NCBI GenBank assembly: GCA_038231815.1
Contig: JBBRKQ010000001.1
Span: forward strand, 29,934 to 93,933
DNA from: CAILKP01 sp038231815
GTDB lineage: Bacteria > Planctomycetota > Phycisphaerae > Phycisphaerales > UBA1924
Reading direction: 5' to 3'
Length of the DNA: 64,000 bases
In this document: one piece after another, positions 6,932-13,675 of the stretch
How the letters are laid out: each line of letters starts with the position of its first letter
How positions within the stretch are numbered: the stretch's first letter is position 1
Translations under genes and position numbers: made by a program
Notes under the pieces: generated by a model
Told to the model about the DNA's origin: nothing
What the model saw: the letters and a program-made list of their open reading frames with translations, nothing else
The model's database searches: none

Positions 6932-9739
6932 CTATCTTGCCGCGCCCATCTTTGCACGCATCTCATCAGCAAAGTTGACAACCAATTCGATGCGGCTTGC
7001 CAGTTCGTTTTCCCCTTGCAGGATGACCATCAAGCGCCCTTCGGGTGACCACGAAGAGTTCTTGGTCTTGAGGTTTTTGATGCTGTACAGCACCTTGGGC
7101 AGCGACGCGGAGAATGTCGGTTCGTTCTTGACCTCAACGCTCACGATTTTTTTGTCGCTGTCGACAAAGCGGATATCCTTGCCGTCCGGGCTCCACCAGC
7201 CGCTGCCATCGTGCCCGTTGGTTGAGATCTGCACGCGTCCGGCCTTGGCATCTTCTGCGCCCGAGCCGGTGCCGGTAAACCGCTGCACATACAACTCGTG
7301 TCGCCCAGACTCGATGGAACAGAACAGCACCCACTTGCCATCGGGCGAGAATCGCAGGGCGTGCTCATCGGCAGTGGAGTTCAGGTAGGGCGTGGCCTTC
7401 CACGCTTTGCCTCCTGCCTCCTGCTCCAGCATCAGCACATCGCCCTGATTGGTCTTCATATCCGACTGAACTATCGCCAGAATCTTCCCATCGGGCGACC
7501 AAGCCGAGGGCATTACAAACTTTTGTTGAGCGACCGGGTTCGCGTACATCGTGACCGCCTCGCCCGGTCCACTCGCCGGCCGCTCCACGATTGACGACTC
7601 GTCGTTGGCGAAAACGCCGTGCACGATCCGTTGCCCGTCTGGGTTCCACATCAGGCCCCAGGCGGAGCCCTGGATCAGGATCCGTGTGGACGTTTTGCGT
7701 GTCAGGTCCTGCACCCACAGTTCGCTATTCATTTCACCCGGGGTGTTCGACTCCAGATTCGCGAGCACACGCCCGCCGTCGGGAGAGACGATGATCTCCG
7801 AGAAGCCTCGCTTGGGTCCGGGGATGGGCTGCGGCTGACCCTTGTCGTCGAGCCACGCCAGGCGCCGATTCGAAGAATCCGTCGGACTCGTCGACAGAGC
7901 CAGCGTGCCGCTCGGCGAGAGGCTGAACTTGCTGCTGAGGGGGTTGCCGCTCCAGACCGTCACGGGATCGCCGATCGTGCGCAGCGTGCCCAGGTCAAAC
8001 CGCGCCGCTACCAGACTCGTCGCGTCGGTTCTGGCCGCCACCAGCAGAGTCCCCCCGTGCACGCTGTCAGTGATGAGTTGCGGTGAGCTCGCATCGGGGA
8101 GCACTATCGTCCGCTTCCCGGAAGCGAGGTCGATGACTTCGGTATTGACCTTGATCTTCTCGCCTGCGAGCGACCATCTCGTGGCCAGCATGGACTGCCC
8201 CGCGACCAGCGGGACAAAGTCACCCCAACCCCCAATCCCCTCGGAGCCTTCCTCGCGGAGGACGACCCGTGGCGTGCCGCCTGAGATCGCAACGGCGTAG
8301 ACAGTCGTCTCCAAATTTACCGAATAGACAACTTCGCGGTCCGAGGCCCAACCCACATTCAACTGAGTTCCCTGCTCGATATCGCAGATGGTCTCCGGCC
8401 TGCCCGATGGACGCCCATTGTCGAGCGCGACCTTCTTCAGGCTGAACTTGGTGCCGGCGCGATCCTTGGCGCTGGGGAACGCCACCCAACGCCCGTCTGG
8501 CGACAACGCCGCGTTCGTAGCCCCTTCGCTGCCTTCGATGGCGGTGGTCTCATCGCGGTCGAGGCGACGCACCATCAGCACGCCTTGGGGCTTGGTGCTG
8601 TCGGGCTCGAGTTCGGGCCACGCGAGATAGACCAGGAATTTCGCGTCAGGGGAGATGCCCAGCAGCGAGCGAAAGGGCGGCGAGCTTTGGACCGTCGTGG
8701 ACACGTGAAACGTCTGCGGCGGCGCAACCGGCCCAGGGCGCGAAAGCCGGCTCGCCAGCAGCCAACCGGTCCCGCCGGCGAGCAGTGCGAGAGCACACGC
8801 CGCGCCGATGGCGACGATTCGCGTTCGCTTGGGCAAGGGCCCCGATGCTGCGGCCGATGACCACTCCTGCCCGCTGATCACGCGATCGAGTTCCAGCCGT
8901 GCATCGGCGATGTCGTGCAGCCGGTTCTTGCGATCTTTGGTGAGGCATTTGGTGAGCAACTCGCGAACACGCTGCGGTGTGCTAGGTGGGAGCAGCGACC
9001 AGTTGGGCTCGCGGTGCAGGATGGCTCCGAGGGAGTCGGTCACGGTTTCGCCCGGAAACGGCCCCGCCCCGGTCAGCATCTCGTAGAGCACGCACCCAAA
9101 GGAGAAGATGTCGGAGCGCTTGTCGACGGGCTTGCCGCGGGCTTGCTCGGGGCTCATGTATCCCGCCGTACCCATGATCGCACCGGGAATAGTGGGGGAG
9201 TGCCGCGCCGGTGAAACCAGCGTCGGCGAATCCGCGGTTGCATATGCCGTTGCCGACGACGGCACTCCCTCCGCCGTCCGCGCCAGCCCAAAGTCCAAAA
9301 CCTTCACCACCCCATCAGCGGTCACCATCACGTTGCCGGGTTTGAGGTCCCGGTGGACGATGCCCTTTTCGTGCGCAGCTTCTAGGGCCTCGGCAATCTG
9401 CTTGGCAAGAGCCAGTGCTTCATCGAGCGGAATCGCCCCGCGCTCCAGCCGGTCCGCCAGCGTTTCGCCTTCGATGTACTCAAGCACCAAGTACTGCTGG
9501 CCGCCAGCGGACTCCAAGCCGTAGATGCCGCCGATGTTCGAGTGATTCAGCGACGCCAGCACCTTGGCCTCACGCTGGAAGCGGGCGAGGCGGTCCGGGT
9601 CGGCGGCAAGATCCGCGGGCAGGGCCTTGATGGCAACCTGCCGGTCGAGCTTGGTGTCCGTGGCAAGATAGACCACGCCCATGCCGCCACGGCCGAGTTC
9701 GCGCTGAATCTGGAATGGGCCGATGGTGGCTGGGTGCAT
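6932..9739 (-). CDS. Ser/Thr protein kinase with TolB/PD40 beta-propeller
   Basis: 935 residues. The kinase domain (about 8-280) is complete: GRGGMGVVY glycine loop, VAIK lysine, HRDLKPGN catalytic loop, DFG in VLDFGLA, and the GYMSPEQARG activation/P+1 segment. A transmembrane helix follows (IVAIGAACALALLAGGTGW, near 310), then about 600 residues of beta-propeller strands with repeated SPDGRWVAF/SPDGKWVLF blades. The propeller probably lies outside the cytoplasmic membrane and senses a ligand or partner. The first 200 bp of this gene and its upstream region recur as fragments at 17.3, 19.8 and 33.5 kb. It diverges from the peroxiredoxin gene. Confidence 0.92.
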   Translation of the reverse strand: MHPATIGPFQIQRELGRGGMGVVYLATDTKLDRQVAIKALPADLAADPDRLARFQREAKVLASLNHSNIGGIYGLESAGGQQYLVLEYIEGETLADRLERGAIPLDEALALAKQIAEALEAAHEKGIVHRDLKPGNVMVTADGVVKVLDFGLARTAEGVPSSATAYATADSPTLVSPARHSPTIPGAIMGTAGYMSPEQARGKPVDKRSDIFSFGCVLYEMLTGAGPFPGETVTDSLGAILHREPNWSLLPPSTPQRVRELLTKCLTKDRKNRLHDIADARLELDRVISGQEWSSAAASGPLPKRTRIVAIGAACALALLAGGTGWLLASRLSRPGPVAPPQTFHVSTTVQSSPPFRSLLGISPDAKFLVYLAWPELEPDSTKPQGVLMVRRLDRDETTAIEGSEGATNAALSPDGRWVAFPSAKDRAGTKFSLKKVALDNGRPSGRPETICDIEQGTQLNVGWASDREVVYSVNLETTVYAVAISGGTPRVVLREEGSEGIGGWGDFVPLVAGQSMLATRWSLAGEKIKVNTEVIDLASGKRTIVLPDASSPQLITDSVHGGTLLVAARTDATSLVAARFDLGTLRTIGDPVTVWSGNPLSSKFSLSPSGTLALSTSPTDSSNRRLAWLDDKGQPQPIPGPKRGFSEIIVSPDGGRVLANLESNTPGEMNSELWVQDLTRKTSTRILIQGSAWGLMWNPDGQRIVHGVFANDESSIVERPASGPGEAVTMYANPVAQQKFVMPSAWSPDGKILAIVQSDMKTNQGDVLMLEQEAGGKAWKATPYLNSTADEHALRFSPDGKWVLFCSIESGRHELYVQRFTGTGSGAEDAKAGRVQISTNGHDGSGWWSPDGKDIRFVDSDKKIVSVEVKNEPTFSASLPKVLYSIKNLKTKNSSWSPEGRLMVILQGENELASRIELVVNFADEMRAKMGAAR

Positions 9740-10025
9740 GCATGGGGAGTGTACGGGTCAGAAGGGTCACAGTGCCCTCCCCGGCACTTCCCAAACCACC
9801 AAGCAGCGTGTGCTGGCCTCCCAGGGTTCCTTTGTTGTCAGCAAAGGACTTGATCGCACCCTGGCCCCGTTCAAACACCGTCACGGAAATGCCAAATGGT
9901 GCCGCCACGCCGCCGCCCGCATCGGTCTGCATGTTTTTGGTTGGCGCTGTAACCTCGTCGCTCTTCTAACATCTGACCGTTCGCCCCTTCGTTCCAATCC
10001 GTTCCGCGCGCCCAGGAGCCCCTTC

Positions 10026-10757
10026 ATGCCCACGCTTCCCCTCCGCCCCATCGTTCTTCTCATGCTTGTCCTGCTCGCCGCGGCCCTGGTCGCATGCGAT
10101 GGCAAGCCCGTCGATGTTTCAGCGAGCAAGCCCACGGCCACTTCATCTTCTGCCCCATCCTCCGCTCCATCCTCGCCCACTACCGCATCGGTGGCCCCGT
10201 CGGTTGCCCCATCGGTCATCCTAAAGCTCGGCGACAAACTCCCTGATCTCACGCTCAAGAACACCCAGAACCAAGACATCAACCTCGCCGCTCTTTACGC
10301 CAAGCAGCCCATCGTTCTCACGGTGTACCGCGGCGGGTGGTGCCCGTACTGCATCACGAACCTGAAGCAGTGGCAGGACAAGCTTCAGGAAGTCACCACG
10401 TTGGGTGCGGCGGTCATCGCCGTCTCCCCTGAATCACCCGAGCTGGTCGCCAAGACCGTGGCGAAGGGGGAACTCTCCTACTCCATTCTGAGCGACTCTA
10501 CCGGCACCACTATCAAGGCCCTTGGTCTGGCCTTCATGCTTGATGACAAGACCCAGAGCAAGTACAAGGGCTTTGGCATCGATCTTTCCAAACACAACGC
10601 GGACGGAACCTGGGAGCTTCCCCACCCCGCCACGTATGTCGTGGATACCACCGGCGTGATCCGTTATCTCTACGTGAACAAAGACTACACCAAGCGTGCA
10701 GACGTAGCTGAGGTCATGGCCGCCATCCGTCAGATCAGCGCTGTCCCCGGCAAGTAG
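10026..10757 (+). CDS. Peroxiredoxin-like (AhpC/TSA, thioredoxin fold) lipoprotein
   Basis: 243 residues. The start at 10026 gives a lipoprotein signal peptide (LLMLVLLAAALVAC, lipobox cysteine near residue 21), followed by a Ser/Pro/Ala linker and an AhpC/TSA domain. The redox motif is WCPYC within VYRGGWCPYCITNLKQW, near residue 105; other domain marks are AVSPESPE and the HPATYVVDTTGVIRY strand. A membrane-anchored thiol peroxidase or disulfide reductase is likely. An in-frame upstream extension to 9723 lacks a signal sequence and overlaps the kinase promoter, so it was not used. Its 3' end lies 42 bp before the SDR gene, so the two may be co-transcribed. Confidence 0.85.
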   Translation: MPTLPLRPIVLLMLVLLAAALVACDGKPVDVSASKPTATSSSAPSSAPSSPTTASVAPSVAPSVILKLGDKLPDLTLKNTQNQDINLAALYAKQPIVLTVYRGGWCPYCITNLKQWQDKLQEVTTLGAAVIAVSPESPELVAKTVAKGELSYSILSDSTGTTIKALGLAFMLDDKTQSKYKGFGIDLSKHNADGTWELPHPATYVVDTTGVIRYLYVNKDYTKRADVAEVMAAIRQISAVPGK

Positions 10758-10799
10758 CCCGCAACTTCTCTCCCCCTTTCAGCCATACGCTCAGACATC

Positions 10800-11561
10800 A
10801 TGCCACACCAGCCCATCGCCCTCATCACCGGCTCTTCCCGCGGCATCGGTGCCGAGATCGCACGGACGCTCGCCGCCGGGGGCGGGGCCGTGGCGATCAA
10901 CTATGTTCGGGATGCCGATGCGGCCCGCGCCGTCGCCGAATCGATCATCGCGCAGGGCGGCACTGCCGACATCTTCGCAGCGGATGTCGCCATTGCCGAG
11001 CAGGCTGCGGATCTGGTGGCCCGCATCATCGGGCGCTTCGGAGCTCTGCACACGCTGGTCAACAACGCAGGGGTCTACGCCAGCTCGATGCTCGAACAGT
11101 CCGACTCCGCGCTGGTCGAGCGTATCTTCGGCGTCAATGTCATGGGCCTGCTCGCGGTGACCCGGGCCGCAGCGCCGCATTTGGTCGCCGCTGCCGCGAG
11201 TTCTCCGCCGGGCACAGCGAGCATCATCAACATCACATCCGTCGCGGCTCGGGCCCACTGGGGCGGGGCCGCAATCTACTGCGCCAGCAAAGCCGCGGCG
11301 GAGGCCCTGACCCGTTGCCACGCGGCGGAACTGGGGCCAAAGGGCGTTCGCGTCAACGCGGTTGCCCCCGGTGTCACCGAGACCGACATCAACCGCGCGG
11401 GAATGACGGCCGAGTTCCGCAAGAAGGTGAGCGAAGGCACGAAACTCGGGCGCATCGGCGAAGTACGCGACATCGCGCCGCTGGTCGCGTTCCTCGCCGG
11501 GCCGGGCGCAGCGTGGATTACCGGGCAGATCATCGATGCGGATGGCGGGTTCCGGCCATAG
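10800..11561 (+). CDS. Short-chain dehydrogenase/reductase (FabG-like)
   Basis: 253 residues, the usual length for classical SDRs. The cofactor motif is TGSSRGIG at residues 10-17, followed by NNAG near 89, the catalytic Ser in NITSVAARAHWGG, and YCASK with Tyr/Lys near 160. PGVTETDINRAGMTAEF and the C-terminal AWITGQIIDADGGF also fit 3-oxoacyl-ACP-reductase-like members. NAD(P)H-dependent oxidoreduction of a carbonyl or alcohol is expected; the substrate is unknown. It sits 42 bp after the peroxiredoxin gene on the same strand. It is not in a fatty-acid operon, so a housekeeping FabG role is not implied. Confidence 0.9.
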   Translation: MPHQPIALITGSSRGIGAEIARTLAAGGGAVAINYVRDADAARAVAESIIAQGGTADIFAADVAIAEQAADLVARIIGRFGALHTLVNNAGVYASSMLEQSDSALVERIFGVNVMGLLAVTRAAAPHLVAAAASSPPGTASIINITSVAARAHWGGAAIYCASKAAAEALTRCHAAELGPKGVRVNAVAPGVTETDINRAGMTAEFRKKVSEGTKLGRIGEVRDIAPLVAFLAGPGAAWITGQIIDADGGFRP

Positions 11562-11738
11562 CGCGAGCCGCCCCGAATCGCAAGCCTCGGTCGGTGATGT
11601 TCGCCAGCGCCCATCCCGTTTCCGTTCCGCTCGCCCATCCGCATCTTTCACGCCGCCACTGTCGCCATCGCGATCTCGCTTCTCGAGTGCGCATCGCTAC
11701 GGCGGGTGGATCAATACCAAGACGCATACCCTCCATCC

Positions 11739-12143
11739 ATGACCCACTCCCTCAGCCAAGAACGTGCGCCTATGCCTCCGGCCGTCCGTCGGCTCTTGTG
11801 GTGGATGGCATTGCCGTCGTGTGTCATAATCGCCGGCGCGGTGTTCTACAAGCTGCCCGCGGTGCAGTCGGCCATGTCCACGCCCAACCTCTGGCTGTCC
11901 GTCGGCGTCCCGCTAGCCTGCTTCGCGCCGATGTTCGTAAGCATCTTCTTCATCTGGCGAGGCCAGCGGCGCATCAAGCGGGCGGTGCTCGCTGCCAATG
12001 GCCGCGCGTGCATCAACTGCGTGCATGACCTGACCGGCCTTGGCGACACGGGCACCTGCCCCGAGTGCGGGTACGTGTTCGACACGCCCGCCGACCAACG
12101 CCGCTGGGCGCGGGTCGGCATGCACCCCTCGCCGAACGTCTGA
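11739..12143 (+). CDS. Small membrane protein with C-terminal zinc ribbon
   Basis: 134 residues from the ATG at 11739. Two hydrophobic segments (LLWWMALPSCVIIAGAVFY and LWLSVGVPLACFAPMFVSIF) are followed by a basic stretch and a C4 zinc-ribbon-like tail, CINC then CPECGYVFD. I do not recognise a named family, but this architecture (membrane helices plus a CxxC...CPECG ribbon) looks typical of uncharacterised planctomycete proteins. It is likely monocistronic; the 177 bp upstream show no clear promoter. Confidence 0.65.
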   Translation: MTHSLSQERAPMPPAVRRLLWWMALPSCVIIAGAVFYKLPAVQSAMSTPNLWLSVGVPLACFAPMFVSIFFIWRGQRRIKRAVLAANGRACINCVHDLTGLGDTGTCPECGYVFDTPADQRRWARVGMHPSPNV

Positions 12144-12172
12144 ATCGACGCCGGTGTTGACGCGGTCGCCGC

Positions 12173-12847
12173 CTATGCCGCGACGGTCGCGCTGCTGGTC
12201 TCGCTCCACGGGCCCATCGCCCCTCGGCGTGTGACCCAGCGGGCGAGGTAGTGGGCCTGCATCCCGGCCTCGGCCGTCTCGAACGAGAGCACGGCGGCGC
12301 CGTCGCTGATGCTCTGCATGTAGCGGTACGCGTTGGGATCGGCGGGCGCGGGCGTGTTGGTCGGCGTGAACGCGACGAAGACCTCGGCCCGCTCGATGCC
12401 GCGCGGGCGGGCCCGGCGCGTGGGCGTGGCTTCATCGACCAAGCGCAGTGCGTGCGTGCGTCGGCCCGCATCGCTCACGATGATGAGCGGCTTGCTCGCG
12501 GGCGTGGGCGCGGGGGTGCCGCCCATATCGCGCACGGTGATGCCGATGGTGGCGCGGTCGGCATCGGTGGTCTTCGGGAAACCTTGTATGAACGCGGTCA
12601 CGGGCCGGGCCGCGGCTTCGAGCGTGCGGCGGGCCCCATCCTTGCTCTGCCGCGCTGCCTCAGCGGCGGCCTGAGCCCGCACATGGGCCGGGAACGCCGC
12701 GGCCCACACGCTCAGGGCATCCTTGAGCGGCTTGAGCTCGGACTCATCAAACCCCTGCACGCTCCAGAACTTCTCCACGGCGGCAAAGTAATTGTTCATG
12801 TACGCGGCGAAGTCGGCATCGGGCCTGGGAAAGCGGCGTTCGGCCAT
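12173..12847 (-). CDS. Conserved hypothetical protein (paralogue of 13128-13472)
   Basis: 224 residues from ATG 12847 (MAERRFPRPDADFAAYMNNY). The N-terminal half is alpha-helical with Ala/Arg-rich segments. The C-terminal half looks beta-rich, with RATIGITVRDM, a strand-loop series, and the ending YLARWVTRRGAMGPWSETSSATVAA, reminiscent of a fibronectin-III-type edge. The last 25 residues closely match the C-terminus of the small plus-strand gene ending at 13472. No signal peptide or catalytic motif is seen. Function unknown. Confidence 0.6.
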   Translation of the reverse strand: MAERRFPRPDADFAAYMNNYFAAVEKFWSVQGFDESELKPLKDALSVWAAAFPAHVRAQAAAEAARQSKDGARRTLEAAARPVTAFIQGFPKTTDADRATIGITVRDMGGTPAPTPASKPLIIVSDAGRRTHALRLVDEATPTRRARPRGIERAEVFVAFTPTNTPAPADPNAYRYMQSISDGAAVLSFETAEAGMQAHYLARWVTRRGAMGPWSETSSATVAA

Positions 12848-12994
12848 GGGCAAGCACTCCGGGAGCGGCCAAGCGAGATGGCCGAGCGTCCGCATGACTT
12901 GTGCGATCAGCCACACCGAATGGCCGACCGCGCGAGCAACGTGGACGACCTCACCATCGACCCGTTGGACCGCCCACTTGAGCCGCGCGACCCG

Positions 12995-13090
12995 ACAAGT
13001 CTTGCGGACGGCGTTCCAAGGCGATTGGCCGATCGGACAGGTGAGTCGGACGGTCGGACAAGTGAGTTGGCCGACCGGACGAGTCAGCCG
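12995..13090 (+). repeat. Imperfect short tandem repeats
   Basis: Units resembling GATCGGACAGGTGAGTCGGAC / GTCGGACAAGTGAGTTGGCC / ACCGGACGAGTCAG follow one another between two divergent paralogous genes. No gene is claimed here; the repeats are of the kind produced by slippage in GC-rich spacers. Confidence 0.5.
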
Positions 13091-13127
13091 TCAGCCCACC
13101 GGCTCGCCGCCCGCCCAAGCGGGAAGC

Positions 13128-13472
13128 ATGCCACGGCCGATGACCGCCCAACGGGGCACGCTGCCGAGCAACCCCGCTTGCCTCAAGATTGGCTCGATGA
13201 TCACGCCGCACAAGTCCACACCGAAGAGCCGGGCCCGGCCCAAGGGCGTGCTGGGCGCGGAGGTGTGGGTGAAGCTCGTGGACGCGGGCCAGCCCGCGCC
13301 AACGGACCCCGCCGTCCTCTCGTTCCTGACGCTGACCACCCGACCGACCGTCCGCACCGAGTTCAAGGCGATGGACGGTGGGAAGACGGCGGTCTACATG
13401 CTCCGCTGGGTCAACACCCGCGGCGAGAAGGGGCCGTGGTCGGAGATTTGTAGTGCGACGGTGGCGGCGTAG
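13128..13472 (+). CDS. Small hypothetical protein, paralogue of 12173-12847 C-terminus
   Basis: 114 residues from ATG 13128 (an ATG at 13140 is also possible). It ends YMLRWVNTRGEKGPWSEICSATVAA, nearly the same as the ending of the divergent 224-residue protein; upstream it has GAEVWVKLVDAGQPAPTDPA and FLTLTTRPTVRTEF, matching the beta-rich half of that protein. The helical N-terminal half is absent, so this may be a truncated copy or a stand-alone one-domain version. Function unknown. Confidence 0.5.
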   Translation: MPRPMTAQRGTLPSNPACLKIGSMITPHKSTPKSRARPKGVLGAEVWVKLVDAGQPAPTDPAVLSFLTLTTRPTVRTEFKAMDGGKTAVYMLRWVNTRGEKGPWSEICSATVAA

Positions 13473-13547
13473 GACTCCGCTGCGCGGGAAAGGCCGAAGG
13501 CAGTTCACCACAGAGTCACAGAGCACACAGTGGAAGGCATCGGATTT

Positions 13548-13662
13548 CGCCCCAGCGGGGCGCAGGGGTGTAGCCACGGGTGGAGCGGCGTGACCGCGCA
13601 GCGGGCCGACGCGGAACCCGTGGAAGGCGTGACGATTCATCGGGGCCGCCCCGGAGGGGCGG
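13548..13662 (+). repeat. Dispersed GC hairpin element, copy 1
   Basis: It starts with the palindrome CGCCCCAGCGGGGCG, then TGTAGCCACGGGTGGAG, later AACCCGTGG (complementary to CCACGGGT), and ends with GCCGCCCCGGAGGGGCGG. The same order of parts recurs at 27001, 28435 (inverted) and 58101. It lies 14 bp from the 3' end of the ATPase gene. No transposase is nearby; it resembles a REP/MITE-like element. Confidence 0.6.
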
Positions 13663-13675
13663 AGGATGCCACTCA

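Noticed and set aside
10791..11651. Long minus-strand frame over the SDR gene
   Set aside because: Antisense shadow of a clearly coding plus-strand gene; typical of GC-rich DNA.
12251..13453. 400-codon plus frame covering both paralogous hypotheticals
   Set aside because: Low-complexity Arg/Asp/Gly translation, and it crosses tandem repeats; shadow.
13548..13662. Possible CRISPR or integron attC site
   Set aside because: Only four scattered copies, no regular spacing, no cas genes and no integrase; more like a REP/MITE element.
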